From: JADJOM01 sp963817435
GTDB lineage: Bacteria > Gemmatimonadota > Gemmatimonadetes > Gemmatimonadales > GWC2-71-9
DNA length: 64,000 nucleotides
Assembly (NCBI GenBank): GCA_963817435.1
Contig: CAWFNY010000001.1
Coordinates: 1,612,001 to 1,676,000, forward strand
Reading direction: 5' to 3'
The position numbers were made by a program, and so were the translations under genes. Under the pieces are notes generated by a model. It did no database searches. It was given only the letters and a program-made list of their open reading frames with translations, and was not told where the DNA came from. This document shows, in pieces, positions 10,114 through 18,105 of the stretch (the stretch's first letter is position 1; the number at the start of each line of letters is the position of its first letter).

Positions 10114-10650
10114 CTACGCGGCCACCGCGCCCCCGGCCTTCCGCTTCCGGCTCAGCGTCCACGCCGACACCAGTGTGACCAGGAGTCCGACCGGTAGCGG
10201 TTCGAGCATGGTGAACGCGATGTTCACGAGAGGGTTCTGGTACATCTCCTTGAAATCCGCCATCTCCTTCACTCGCTGGGCGATCTGCGCCTCCGTGGCC
10301 CCGGACTGCTTCGCCTTCTCCACGGCGTACGCGGCATACTTGTCGGTGAAATCGGGCGCGAGCTTGTAGTAGATCACCTCCCAGGCGGCCACGTAGCAGA
10401 CGGTGGCGACGGCCACGATGAGCAAGCCCACCTTGAAGGCGCGGCCGAACGTGAGGCTCTCTCCCGCCACATTGTCGCGATACGACTTGATCCCGAAGAA
10501 CACCATCAGGAAGGCGAGCACCATCGTGGTGTACCCGATGAATGCACCCTTGTCGAACCCGATCTGGTCCTGGAAGTGCAGGGTGATGAACAGCATCGCC
10601 GACAGGATGGCGCCGGCTATGAGGCCGAAGGTCAGCACGATCTTCCGCAT
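10114..10650 (-). CDS. DUF4199 membrane protein
   Basis: A 178-aa integral membrane protein of the DUF4199 family. There are four hydrophobic segments: about residues 5-25, 38-55, 75-95 and 143-165. The family signature is visible as MVFFGIKSYRD, followed by GRAFKVGLL. No biochemical function is established. DUF4199 genes often sit beside small membrane LuxR-type regulators, as here (luxR ends 156 bases upstream). A long leader (10651-10806) separates the two and contains AT-rich sequence in otherwise GC-rich DNA. Confidence 0.85.
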   Translation of the reverse strand: MRKIVLTFGLIAGAILSAMLFITLHFQDQIGFDKGAFIGYTTMVLAFLMVFFGIKSYRDNVAGESLTFGRAFKVGLLIVAVATVCYVAAWEVIYYKLAPDFTDKYAAYAVEKAKQSGATEAQIAQRVKEMADFKEMYQNPLVNIAFTMLEPLPVGLLVTLVSAWTLSRKRKAGGAVAA

Positions 10651-10806
10651 GGCAACTCCCGAGTGGTTGAGGACGGCCCATTCTACCGGCCGGCCCGGCT
10701 CCGCGCGTCACCCGAATTGATGATTTTCAACGAATTTGGAGAAGATCATACGAAAGTTGTGGCCGGGGGTCGCCTCGGACCCCCTCACGCCAGGTGAACG
10801 ACCCGG

Positions 10807-11253
10807 CTAGGGGATGAGCCGAAGCTCCTTGCCCAGCTGCACCGCCTGGGTCCGCCGCCGGGCGCCGAGCTTGTCGAACACCCGGCTCAGGTGAGTTTTG
10901 ACGGTGTTTTCACTCACAAATACGCGCGCGGCGATCTCCTTGTTGCTGAGCCCCGCGGCGATCAGCTCCAGGATCTCCAGTTCGCGGGGCGTGATGCCGA
11001 GCGACTCGAGCTTGTGATTGTCGCGCACGAAGTCGACGGGCGCCGGCACCATGACCTCGCGTACGACCACGGTCTCGGTGCGCCGCGTGAGCCGCAGCCC
11101 GAGCCAGATGCCCAGGCTGGCAAACAGGGCGGCCACCAGCCCGCCGTAGATCTCGACCGAATGCTCCACCACGAGCCAGCGGTACTCGATGAGCTTGAGT
11201 CCGGCGATGAGGACGCCGCCGAGGAGCCCATAGAGGAGGACGTGTTTGCGCAT
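10807..11253 (-). CDS. LuxR-family response regulator with two N-terminal membrane helices
   Basis: A 148-aa protein with two transmembrane helices (about residues 4-22 and 34-53), a short linker and a C-terminal LuxR helix-turn-helix (TPRELEILELIAAG, NKEIAARVFVSENTVKTHLS). It has no receiver domain, so DNA binding must be controlled through the membrane part or a partner. DUF4199 downstream is the obvious candidate. Upstream of the ATG there is no ribosome site. Instead a TAGAAT hexamer ends 5 bases before ATG, suggesting a leaderless transcript. It probably regulates the glycoside hydrolase genes that follow; this is inference from position. Confidence 0.85.
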   Translation of the reverse strand: MRKHVLLYGLLGGVLIAGLKLIEYRWLVVEHSVEIYGGLVAALFASLGIWLGLRLTRRTETVVVREVMVPAPVDFVRDNHKLESLGITPRELEILELIAAGLSNKEIAARVFVSENTVKTHLSRVFDKLGARRRTQAVQLGKELRLIP

Positions 11254-11258
11254 GCCGT

Positions 11259-11264
11259 ATTCTA
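11259..11264 (-). promoter_or_regulatory. Possible -10 element giving a leaderless luxR transcript
   Basis: On the minus strand TAGAAT is followed by ACGGC and then the ATG at 11253. That spacing would put the transcription start at or next to the start codon. No convincing -35 hexamer is seen. Confidence 0.3.
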
Positions 11265-11303
11265 CGAGTGTCCGGCTCAGTGGGGAACGCTCACCCGCCG
11301 GAC

Positions 11304-11675
11304 TCAGCCCCGGCCTCGCGGCTGGCCCTTCCCTCGGCCGGGCGGCACCAGTGCCGCCTGCAGCTCGAGGTCGGTCGCGGCTCCGTCCGCGAGGTCGCGG
11401 ATATGGACCCACCGGGTCGCGACCGCCTGGCCGTCCTCCGTCGTCAGGGTGAGTCCGAGTGCATCACGGGCCGCATAGTAGCGGGCGAGCGCGTCCGCGC
11501 GCGCCGGGCCATCAGGGAGCTGATTGGCCGCGCTGAAGAGGCGGAAGACGGGGCGGACCAGCTCATAGTCTTCCGTCGGTTCGAACGACCCGTAGGCGAT
11601 GCCGCCGCACCGGTCGAGGTCAGAGAGGGAGGAAGTCCCGATCACGGCGGCTTTCAGTCGGAGCTGATAGGACAT
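11304..11675 (-). CDS. Conserved hypothetical protein, 123 aa
   Basis: No function recognised. The protein is soluble, begins MSYQLRLKAAVIGTSSL and ends in a basic Gly/Arg tail. Composition and codon use look genuinely coding. It has the size of a typical integron cassette gene and lies at the left edge of the accessory array. GCCTAAC lies directly upstream of its ATG (about 11684-11696), but the second half of an attC site is not convincing there. Confidence 0.55.
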   Translation of the reverse strand: MSYQLRLKAAVIGTSSLSDLDRCGGIAYGSFEPTEDYELVRPVFRLFSAANQLPDGPARADALARYYAARDALGLTLTTEDGQAVATRWVHIRDLADGAATDLELQAALVPPGRGKGQPRGRG

Positions 11676-11741
11676 GCCTGGTCACCACAGTTAGGCAGTT
11701 CGGCCCGGCCACGCGCCCCACGTGAAGGGCCACGCTGCCGT

Positions 11742-12008
11742 TCAGCGGCTGCGCTTCCTGCCTGCAGAACCTACCGAGCGCCGAACGCGGGTGCCAGCCG
11801 GCGAATTCGTGGTCAGCTCCGTCGCTACCTGGCACCGCCATGCCTCCGTGATGATCGGCTTGAGTTCTCGTGCGGTCACAGCGGGCAGGCGGACCAGGGC
11901 CGCAGGGAACCCGTTGGAGTGCGGCTCGGTAAAGCATTTCGCCGGGTCCAGCGCGAACAAGCAGTCTTTGATCATGTCGAGCACGAACGCCGAGGGCTCG
12001 GACATCAC
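11742..12008 (-). CDS. Hypothetical protein, 88 aa
   Basis: Its ATG overlaps the stop of the gene before it (ATGA), so it is probably co-translated with it. The first 65 residues (DMIKDCLFALDPAKCFTEPH, then AALVRLPAVTARELKPIITE) look like a real domain resembling the C-terminal part of small YjbR/MmcQ-like proteins, but I cannot assign it. The last 20 residues are basic and low complexity. The 66-base gap to the next gene holds no clear site. Confidence 0.5.
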   Translation of the reverse strand: MMSEPSAFVLDMIKDCLFALDPAKCFTEPHSNGFPAALVRLPAVTARELKPIITEAWRCQVATELTTNSPAGTRVRRSVGSAGRKRSR

Positions 12009-12385
12009 TTCATGAGATGACGAATGTGCCTGCTGACCGCGAGCAGCTGCTGAGCGTCCATCCCACCGATGACTCGCCGAGCGACCGGGCCCATGACCTT
12101 GAGGATGCCGGCGATGCCAAGCTTCGTGGTCTGCTCCGCCATGAAACCCACTTTCGCGTCCTGCACCGGTTTCACGAAGTAGTAGGCGAGCCCGCTCTCC
12201 GTAAGCTCGAGCACGACTTCTGCCAGGGCCTCTCGCTCACTGGTCGCGTCGTCTGCCGTCTCCAGTGCTTCCAGCACCGAGAGGGTCCTGGCACGCAGGG
12301 ACTCCGAGTGGTAGAAGCGGAGGTACGGCAGACCCCCCGCCCCACCCTCTCTGGCTCGTGCTGGTGCACCGCGGCTGCGCGGCAT
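12005..12385 (-). CDS. Conserved hypothetical protein, 126 aa
   Basis: A mostly helical soluble protein. An Arg/Ala/Gly-rich N-terminus is followed by LPYLRFYHSESLRARTL and a C-terminal helix pair ending SRHIRHLMK. No catalytic motif is recognised. The ATG at 12385 is chosen because the reading frame above it runs through attC-like sequence. It overlaps the next gene by 4 bases. The pair forms what looks like a two-gene cassette after the site at 12424-12530. Confidence 0.5.
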   Translation of the reverse strand: MPRSRGAPARAREGGAGGLPYLRFYHSESLRARTLSVLEALETADDATSEREALAEVVLELTESGLAYYFVKPVQDAKVGFMAEQTTKLGIAGILKVMGPVARRVIGGMDAQQLLAVSRHIRHLMK

Positions 12386-12423
12386 GTTCTCCCCCGGGTG
12401 GCTGAAGACCTGCGACCTGCACC

Positions 12424-12530
12424 TGCCAACTGACACCTGCGCATGAAGTGCAGGACCCCTATCGCGGCTGGCAGCCGGATCAGAACCGGACCGACGGGCC
12501 GCGACAGATGCATGCGCCCGCTAGCCGACC
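12424..12530 (-). repeat. attC-like site 1 (degenerate)
   Basis: The left part on the plus strand is AACTGACACCTGCGCATGAA followed by GTGCAGG and CGCGGC, matching the array motif. The right part, ATGCATGCGCCCGCTAGCC, pairs as GCATGCGC with GCGCATG. The R' core is degenerate (GTCAGTT on the minus strand). It follows the stop of the acetyltransferase gene. Confidence 0.5.
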
Positions 12531-12991
12531 ACCGCATTGAACTCGAATACCGGAAGGCAGCGCTCCGGCGCGCCCGGCATCGCGGCAGCAACCAGGCCCA
12601 CCTGACTTGCACCAAGGCGCCGGTAGAACCCTGCGGCATTGGGATCGGCCTCCACCAGCACCGGTCCCGGATGCGAGGCGCGGGCGAGGGCCAATGCCTG
12701 CTCGACGAGTGCGCGGCCGACGCCCTGTCCCAGTTCGTCAGGATCCACCCACACGTGCTCCAGTGCCCAGCACTGTCCACGGTCCTCGAGAGCGCACATC
12801 CCGACGATGTCATCTGCGTCTACCGCCACCAGCACGCGATGTTCGGTGAGATACGGCGCCCCGAATGTCAGTTGCGGTTCCCACAGGACGAGCCACTCCG
12901 CGGGATAGCCCCAATGCGCCTTGGCCCGCCGGGCCAGGTCGCTCAGGATAGGGGCATCGTCGGCGAAGGCACGCCTGATGGCGAGCGGCAT
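12521..12991 (-). CDS. GNAT family N-acetyltransferase
   Basis: A 156-aa acetyl-CoA-dependent acyltransferase. Motif A, the CoA pyrophosphate loop, is GQGVGRALVEQALAL. It is preceded by the beta-strand segment WALEHVWVDPDELGQG and followed by VLVEADPNAAGFYRRLGA, the usual alpha4 region of small-molecule GNATs. The acceptor is unknown. ATG 12991 is used; longer upstream frames are ruled out because they run through the attC site at 13016-13113. A clear single-gene cassette. Confidence 0.85.
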   Translation of the reverse strand: MPLAIRRAFADDAPILSDLARRAKAHWGYPAEWLVLWEPQLTFGAPYLTEHRVLVAVDADDIVGMCALEDRGQCWALEHVWVDPDELGQGVGRALVEQALALARASHPGPVLVEADPNAAGFYRRLGASQVGLVAAAMPGAPERCLPVFEFNAVVG

Positions 12992-13015
12992 GGACCGTGG
13001 AGACTGGGGTGGCCG

Positions 13016-13113
13016 GCCTGATGTCTGCGAAAAGCTGCAGGGACCGTCGTCGGGATGCCAGTCCGTCCATGGATGGACGGCCCGCCCTCCCGGCGTCATG
13101 CGGTGGTCAGACG
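13016..13113 (-). repeat. attC-like site 2
   Basis: The left part on the plus strand is GCCTGATGTCTGCGAAAAGC followed by TGCAGGGACC. The right part is CATGCGGTGGTCAGAC. The two ends form an imperfect inverted repeat with a 6-bp palindromic loop region (TCCATGGA). The site separates the acetyltransferase from the next upstream gene. Confidence 0.75.
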
Positions 13114-13128
13114 ACGGCGAGGGGGCCT

Positions 13129-13707
13129 CTACTGCCCGCCCCCCCGACGGGCCCTCCATTGCCGTTCCGCTTCGCGTCGGATGGCGGGCATCAGCAGGAG
13201 CCGGATGACGACGATGCCGACACGCGCCCAGCGCCAGTAGCGCCGGAACCGGCGCCGGGCAGTGGCGTCGGTGGCCACCGCACGCGTCTCGTGCGTGAAG
13301 CGGGTGAGCGCGGGGCCCAGCGCTTCCGACTCGAGCGTCCACGCGATCTTGACCTGATTGGGCGCGGCGTAGTCCGCGAACTGGTCGGCTGGAATCGGCG
13401 TGAAACCGACGCTCGCCTCCCACGGCTGACAGGCCGCTCCGCAGATGATCAGGGTGCCGGGCCGCTCCTCGAGCAACCCCCACCCCAGCCCGCGAGTCTC
13501 GGCGAGCAGTCCCTGTGGCTGCCGAGGCGGAGAGGGGCCGGCTCGCATGAGCCGCTCACGAAGCCGGAATATCGCTCGGACGAGGGGAAGGGATTGCATG
13601 TCCAGCGTGGTCGCGACCTCCATGACCAGGGCCTGCGGAGCCCGGATGGTGGTCTGGAAGCGCTCCCGGACGTCCGGGGATGGAAGAAAGCTGTCGAGGC
13701 CTGTCAC
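13129..13707 (-). CDS. SRPBCC-like (START fold) hypothetical protein
   Basis: 192 aa. The segment VKIAWTLESEALGPALTRFT with ETRAVATDATARRRFRRYW near the C-terminus is typical of a family of polyketide-cyclase/START-like proteins of unknown ligand, usually encoded as single genes. The N-terminal half carries a long amphipathic helix. A hydrophobic C-terminal segment (GIVVIRLLLMPAI) may associate with membrane. Its stop lies 15 bases from attC site 2. No function beyond a probable hydrophobic ligand can be claimed. Confidence 0.65.
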   Translation of the reverse strand: MTGLDSFLPSPDVRERFQTTIRAPQALVMEVATTLDMQSLPLVRAIFRLRERLMRAGPSPPRQPQGLLAETRGLGWGLLEERPGTLIICGAACQPWEASVGFTPIPADQFADYAAPNQVKIAWTLESEALGPALTRFTHETRAVATDATARRRFRRYWRWARVGIVVIRLLLMPAIRREAERQWRARRGGGQ

Positions 13708-13758
13708 GTTTCCCCCGCTGCGGCCGCTGTGTTACCGCCTCTGCATTCTGGTGCCGCC

Positions 13759-14289
13759 TCAGGTCCCGACGGCACGCATCCACGCCTCAGGAATCAGCGC
13801 GAAGACGTAACTCTCGGCTCCAGAGCCATCGACGCGAGAGCCGGCGCGAACCGCGCCAATCTTGAGGACCGCCCGCTGCGACCGAAGATTCATCGGCGCA
13901 ATGAGAAAGACAATGCGGCCCACCTGACGGAAGGCATGCTCCACCATCAGCCGCTTGAGTTCCCGATTCCAGGTCCCACCCCAGCACGCCCGGGCAAGAA
14001 AGGTCCACCCGATCTCGACCTCACTCGCGGTGGCGCTGTAGCCGTGAAAGCGCGATGAACCGATGACCTGCCCGGTGCCGGCCCTGGTCGCGAGGAGGGC
14101 CCCGCCGGATGCGATGGCCTCCTCGAAGAATCGCCGGAAGCCGTCGGGAGAGGAGCGCGACTTGTCGGGATGCTGCTCCCAGATGCGGGGATCCGACGCA
14201 ACGGCAAAGAGCGCGTCGTGGTCCGACTCGCGGAGGGGGCGAAGGTCGATTAGCGGTCCGCGCAAGGTGGGCTGGGAATCAAACGGCAT
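13759..14289 (-). CDS. RimJ/RimL-type GNAT N-acetyltransferase
   Basis: A 176-aa acetyltransferase of the RimJ/RimL/N-terminal-alanine class, as shown by RGPLIDLRPLRESDHDALF at the N-terminus, GSSRFHGYSATASEVEIGW in the middle and NLRSQRAVLKIGA at the C-terminus. The CoA loop is less standard (ARACWGGTWNRELK) but keeps the basic helix. Targets may be protein N-termini, aminoglycosides or small amines; sequence cannot decide. Only 51 bases separate it from the START-like gene and 11 bases from the thioesterase, with no attC between. These may be ancient fused cassettes. Confidence 0.85.
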   Translation of the reverse strand: MPFDSQPTLRGPLIDLRPLRESDHDALFAVASDPRIWEQHPDKSRSSPDGFRRFFEEAIASGGALLATRAGTGQVIGSSRFHGYSATASEVEIGWTFLARACWGGTWNRELKRLMVEHAFRQVGRIVFLIAPMNLRSQRAVLKIGAVRAGSRVDGSGAESYVFALIPEAWMRAVGT

Positions 14290-14300
14290 GCGACGTCAGT

Positions 14301-14726
14301 CTAGCTCGCTTCCTTATCGTAGAATAGCGCCATCCTGTCGGGCGGCCAGTCGGTCGCGCGATTCGTTGCCTTGTCCACGTGGGCCACGGTCATGAGGCAG
14401 CGCGACAGCGGCTTGCCCGCAGCATCAGCCATGATGCACTCGATGAGGGCATCGGGTCCGATGAACTCGCGGACGGACGAGGTGATGATGATTTCCTGAT
14501 CGGCGAGCACCGGCCGCAGGAAGTCGATCTCGATCCGCCGGACCCAGACCATGAACGGCAGCCTGGCGAGCGCCGCCAGGTCCCACCCGATATGGTCTCG
14601 CAGCCCCTGCATCCGATGGTCGACGAAATAGATCGCATAGTTCCCCGTGCTCACATGGTTGTAGGGATCGAGGTCGGAGAACTGGATCCGGTGGGTGCTC
14701 CTGAATACGATGGCTGTCTTCGGCAT
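14301..14726 (-). CDS. Acyl-CoA thioesterase, hotdog fold (4HBT type)
   Basis: A 141-aa hotdog-fold thioesterase. The signature RIQFSDLDPYNHVSTGNYAI contains the catalytic Asp and the NHV motif. The conserved FLRPVLADQEIIITS strand follows, as in YbgC/FadM-like enzymes. It probably hydrolyses acyl-CoA esters; substrate length is not predictable. The start at 14726 is favoured over 14783 because the extra N-terminus is basic and unrelated. Located between an acetyltransferase and a dienelactone hydrolase on the same strand. Confidence 0.85.
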   Translation of the reverse strand: MPKTAIVFRSTHRIQFSDLDPYNHVSTGNYAIYFVDHRMQGLRDHIGWDLAALARLPFMVWVRRIEIDFLRPVLADQEIIITSSVREFIGPDALIECIMADAAGKPLSRCLMTVAHVDKATNRATDWPPDRMALFYDKEAS

Positions 14727-14734
14727 AGCCGCCC

Positions 14735-14790
14735 TCATCGAATGTCGTCGGACGCCCACGCGGTCAGGGCCGCGACGCGCCACCTGACGT
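14735..14790 (-). repeat. Possible attC remnant
   Basis: ACGCGGTCAGGGCCGCGACG followed by ACCTGACGTCCGTGG recalls the right-end GGTCAGGC box and the internal CCTGACGTCCGCG seen in the site at 48574. Pairing is poor, so this may be decayed or coincidental. Confidence 0.25.
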
Positions 14791-14802
14791 CCGTGGCCCC
14801 AC

Positions 14803-15489
14803 TCACAGCAGGCGGTGCAGCCAGGCGACGCATTTCATCCACGCATCGCTGGCCTGGGTTTCGCGAAAGACCGCTGGACGCGTGAAGTTCAGAAAGGCGT
14901 GACCGGCTCCGGGATAGATGTGGAACTCGTGCGCCTTGCCCAGCCGCGTCAGCTCAGCATCAATAGTATGAACGTCCTGCGGACTCGGATTCGTGTCGTC
15001 CTCCCCGAAGAGGCCGAGCAGGGGTGCGCGGATGTTCCCGGCTTGGGCGAAGGGCGATGGCGTACCGTCCCTGGAGATCATGATATTGCCACCGTGGAAT
15101 ACGACGGCCGCGCCAAGACCCGGCGTGTTCGCCGCACAGAGAAATGCCAGCCGGCCTCCCATGCAGAACCCGATCACCCCGAGGCGGAGTGAGTCTGTCC
15201 CGGGCAACGCCTGCAAGGCCGTCCTGGCGGCGGCCATGTCTGCAAGGGCTTCCACGTCCTTGATCCTGGTCCAGGCCTCGATGAGCGGCGGATCCTGGCG
15301 GTGATAGAAGTCCGGGGCGATCGCCGCGAAGCCGGCCGCCGCCAGGCGTTCACAGATGTCCTGAATGAACGCATCGATCCCCGGACCGTGCATGCACACG
15401 AGAACCCCGGGAGCGCCATGCGACTCAGGCGCGGCAAGGTAGCACCGCATACGGCCCGAATCGACCGGCACATCAAGCCATCGCCCCAT
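14803..15489 (-). CDS. Dienelactone hydrolase family protein
   Basis: An alpha/beta hydrolase (228 aa) of the dienelactone hydrolase class. The nucleophile elbow is GFCMGG with Cys as nucleophile. The acid is the Asp in LFGEDDTNPS and the histidine is in YPGAGHAFLN, so the triad is complete. PDFYHRQDPP is the usual active-site loop. Substrates may be dienelactone or other small lactones and esters; no catechol-pathway genes are nearby. ATG 15489 has AGGAG 5 bases upstream, better than GTG 15495. Confidence 0.88.
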   Translation of the reverse strand: MGRWLDVPVDSGRMRCYLAAPESHGAPGVLVCMHGPGIDAFIQDICERLAAAGFAAIAPDFYHRQDPPLIEAWTRIKDVEALADMAAARTALQALPGTDSLRLGVIGFCMGGRLAFLCAANTPGLGAAVVFHGGNIMISRDGTPSPFAQAGNIRAPLLGLFGEDDTNPSPQDVHTIDAELTRLGKAHEFHIYPGAGHAFLNFTRPAVFRETQASDAWMKCVAWLHRLL

Positions 15490-15526
15490 GGACACTCCTG
15501 CGTGACGCGGCTGGCGCGTGCCCTGA

Positions 15527-16039
15527 CTACACCGCCACGCCGAGTCGTTGATAGGTCTCGAGAATGGCGGGACTGAAGCAGGCGAAGATCACCAGCGTCA
15601 GGCTTCCCGGCTGGCGAAGCTCCTCGCGCACGGTTGCCACGGCGATTGCGCTGGCCCGCTCCAGCGGATAGCCATAGATGCCGGTGCTGATGGCGGGAAA
15701 GGCGATGCTGGCCAGATGGTTGGCCTTCGCGAGGTTCAGCGAGGCGCGATAGGCGGACGCGAGCTGCTCCGCCTCACCCCTGGCACCTCCATCCCAGACC
15801 GGGCCCACCGCATGAATGACGAACCGTGCAGGGAGCCGGAAGCCCGGCGTGATCCGCGCTTCCCCCGCAGGACAATGCCCGGCCTGACGACACGCGGCCG
15901 CGAGTTCGGATCCCGCGGCGTGGTGGATCGCGCCGCAGACCCCGCCTCCCGGCGCCAGGCTGGAGTTGGCGGCGTTGACGATGGCGTCCACCTCGAGGGT
16001 GGTGATGTCGGCAAGTCGCGCCTGGAGGATGCACGGCAT
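15527..16039 (-). CDS. Macrodomain protein, probable O-acetyl-ADP-ribose deacetylase
   Basis: A 170-aa stand-alone macrodomain. VDAIVNAANSSLAPGGGVCG and AIHHAAG form the ADP-ribose-binding loop, RFVIHAVGPVWDGG the central strand, and ISTGIYGYPLE the phosphate loop. These match the MacroD/YmdB class that removes acetyl or ADP-ribose groups. It could act as an ADP-ribosyl hydrolase in defence or NAD metabolism; no partner ADP-ribosyltransferase is visible. The start codon follows a TAAACT hexamer by 3 bases, with no ribosome site. Confidence 0.9.
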   Translation of the reverse strand: MPCILQARLADITTLEVDAIVNAANSSLAPGGGVCGAIHHAAGSELAAACRQAGHCPAGEARITPGFRLPARFVIHAVGPVWDGGARGEAEQLASAYRASLNLAKANHLASIAFPAISTGIYGYPLERASAIAVATVREELRQPGSLTLVIFACFSPAILETYQRLGVAV

Positions 16040-16042
16040 TAG

Positions 16043-16048
16043 AGTTTA
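16043..16048 (-). promoter_or_regulatory. Possible -10 element of a leaderless macrodomain transcript
   Basis: On the minus strand TAAACT precedes CTA and then ATG. There is no Shine-Dalgarno sequence. The -35 region is not recognisable. Confidence 0.25.
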
Positions 16049-16117
16049 CTCGACCTCGATTCACGGCCGCTCTGCGCTTTGTCCGCGTGCCCGTCCCCCG
16101 GCCCGTCTGGAGATCCC

Positions 16118-17578
16118 ATGCCCACACCATCGATGCGGATGACCGTGCTCGCGGCGCTGGCGCTGGTCCAGTGCCCGAAGGGACCGAGCCCGGCCCCGGA
16201 CTTCTCTTCGGTGAGCCGCACGGACTCCGGCACGCCGGTGGCCGTCATGCTCACGAGCTACAGCACCACGCTCAGAGCCAACGGAACGGATCGCACCAGG
16301 CTGAGAATCGCCATCACCGACAGCCTGGGGCGGGAGATCACCTCGGCCAAGGATTCGATTCGCATCTACCTGACAGGCGACGGCACCATCACGTCACCGG
16401 ATGGCGAGAGCCTGCCCACGGTGGCGGATACCGGTGGCACCCGGTATACCGCAGTGACCCTCGTACACGGAGTGAAGATGCTGGGCTTCCGGGCGGGAAC
16501 CTCGCCCGACCGGGTGAAGGTCGAGGCCCGTTCGGGCACCCTCTTCCCGGGAGCGCACGAGATCCACACCATTCCGGCGGACGTGCGGCTGATGACGCCC
16601 ACGGCCGAACAGCTCCCGCTCACGACCAAGCCCATCGGCCGGATGATCGGCGCGGATATCTCGTTCCTCCCCCAGATCGAGAGCGGAGCGGCACGATTCG
16701 CGGGGGGAACCCGGGAGTTCAGGGAGAATGGCGCGCCGGTCGATGCCATCGAGCTGCTCAAGCGTCACGGGTTCAACCTGATCCGCCTCAGGATCTTCGT
16801 CAATCCGGAGAACCCCAAAGGCTACTCGCCCGGGATCGGATTCTGCGGGCTCGACTCGACCCTGAGCATGGCCCGGCGCGTCAAGGCGGCCGGCATGGGG
16901 TTGCTGCTCGACTTCCACTATAGCGACTACTGGGCCGACCCCCAGCAGCAGAACAAGCCGCTCGCCTGGGCCAAGCTCGAATATGTGGGGCTCCGGGACT
17001 CGGTGTCGCACTACACCACCGCGGTGCTCCGGGCCATGCAGCGCCAGGGTACCCTCCCGGACATGGTGCAGATCGGGAACGAGATCAACCACGGTCTCCT
17101 CTGGCCGGACGGTCACATCGGTAATCTGGATCAGCTGGCGGGTCTGCTGCGAGCCGGCGTGGAAGGCACCGAGGCCGTGGAGCCCGGCATTCCGGTGATG
17201 ATGCACCTGGCTCTGGGTGGCCAGAACGAGGAGGCGAGGTTCTGGCTCGACAACATGATCGCGCGCGGCGTGAAGTTCGACATCATCGGCCTTTCCTACT
17301 ATCCCCGCTGGCACGGAACCCTCGAGGACCTCTCCGCCAATCTCCACGACCTCGTCGCCCGCTATCACAAGCCCGTGGATGTCGTGGAGTACTCCGACTT
17401 CAAGAGGCCGGTGCACGACATCGTGTTTGCGCTCCCCGACGACATGGGCAAGGGAGCTGCGATCTGGGAGCCGCTCGGCTGGCGCAGCGGGTTGTTCGAC
17501 CGGGCGGGCAACGTCACCGGCCTGCTCACCGTCTACGATTCGCTGCATGCGCAGTACCTGCGCCCATCCAGTCGATAG
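16118..17578 (+). CDS. Arabinogalactan endo-beta-1,4-galactanase (GH53) with Ig-like domain
   Basis: An exported enzyme of 486 aa that would cut beta-1,4-galactan side chains of pectin. The ATG at 16118 has GGAG 5 bases before it and starts a lipoprotein-like signal (ALALVQC). Residues about 35-135 form a Big/invasin-type Ig-like domain (TTLRANGTDRTRLRIAITD). The GH53 barrel follows: GADISFLPQIESG, LIRLRIFVNP, LLDFHYSDYWADP. The acid/base Glu is in QIGNEINHGLLWPDG and the nucleophile Glu in DVVEYSDF. It is on the strand opposite to its neighbours, so it is probably not a cassette gene. Confidence 0.93.
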   Translation: MPTPSMRMTVLAALALVQCPKGPSPAPDFSSVSRTDSGTPVAVMLTSYSTTLRANGTDRTRLRIAITDSLGREITSAKDSIRIYLTGDGTITSPDGESLPTVADTGGTRYTAVTLVHGVKMLGFRAGTSPDRVKVEARSGTLFPGAHEIHTIPADVRLMTPTAEQLPLTTKPIGRMIGADISFLPQIESGAARFAGGTREFRENGAPVDAIELLKRHGFNLIRLRIFVNPENPKGYSPGIGFCGLDSTLSMARRVKAAGMGLLLDFHYSDYWADPQQQNKPLAWAKLEYVGLRDSVSHYTTAVLRAMQRQGTLPDMVQIGNEINHGLLWPDGHIGNLDQLAGLLRAGVEGTEAVEPGIPVMMHLALGGQNEEARFWLDNMIARGVKFDIIGLSYYPRWHGTLEDLSANLHDLVARYHKPVDVVEYSDFKRPVHDIVFALPDDMGKGAAIWEPLGWRSGLFDRAGNVTGLLTVYDSLHAQYLRPSSR

Positions 17579-17596
17579 CGCCGGGGCGGGTCGCGC

Positions 17597-18049
17597 CTAC
17601 TGCTTCCGCTTCATCGCCGCCTCGTGCAGTGCGATTCTCCGCTCGACTGACGTGGACGCCACGATCTCGCCGATCACGTCGAGCGGCAGCTCCTCGAGCG
17701 TCCTGAAGCGGAGGCACGCCTTCCCCATGTCGGGTTTCCTGCCGTCGGCCTTGTAGGCGGCGGCGAGCTTCCCCATCAGCGCTTTGTCACCCGAGGTACA
17801 GGAGAGGTACAGCGCGTAGTTGTTCTTTTGAGCCGCGAGCGCCAGGTACATCAGCGGCTGTTTGTTGTAGGTGTCGGGGTAGCGGCTGAGCGGGATCTGG
17901 TATGCCAGCATCCCGTAGTTCATCGCCTCTTCGTATCCCCTGGGCAACCGTTTCCTGATGACCGCGCGCAGCGCGGTGATGACCTTGCGCCGATCGGCCG
18001 GGAGGCTCGCGATGTACGCGGCCGGTGTCGTTTCCTTGCTCGAGACCAT
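17597..18049 (-). CDS. DUF1801 domain protein
   Basis: A 150-aa protein of the DUF1801/YdhG fold. Hallmarks are the N-terminal TPAAYIASLPADRR, then GYEEAMNYGMLAYQIPL and the strand NNYALYLSC. The family includes a Bacillus iron chaperone-like protein, but a general function is unproven. A second, divergent DUF1801 gene lies at 34493-34924. The GTC/ATG context favours 18049. The gene converges on the galactanase, with 18 bases between stops. Confidence 0.85.
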   Translation of the reverse strand: MVSSKETTPAAYIASLPADRRKVITALRAVIRKRLPRGYEEAMNYGMLAYQIPLSRYPDTYNKQPLMYLALAAQKNNYALYLSCTSGDKALMGKLAAAYKADGRKPDMGKACLRFRTLEELPLDVIGEIVASTSVERRIALHEAAMKRKQ

Positions 18050-18105
18050 GATGGCGTGCTCCGCTGATGTCGGGACGGTGCGCCGCGGCACACCGGGTGG
18101 GGCGG

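Noticed and set aside
11676..11741. attC site at GTTAGGC near 11690
   Set aside because: The heptamer is in the wrong orientation relative to the genes and lacks CTGCAG, GGCAAGC and a pairing partner.
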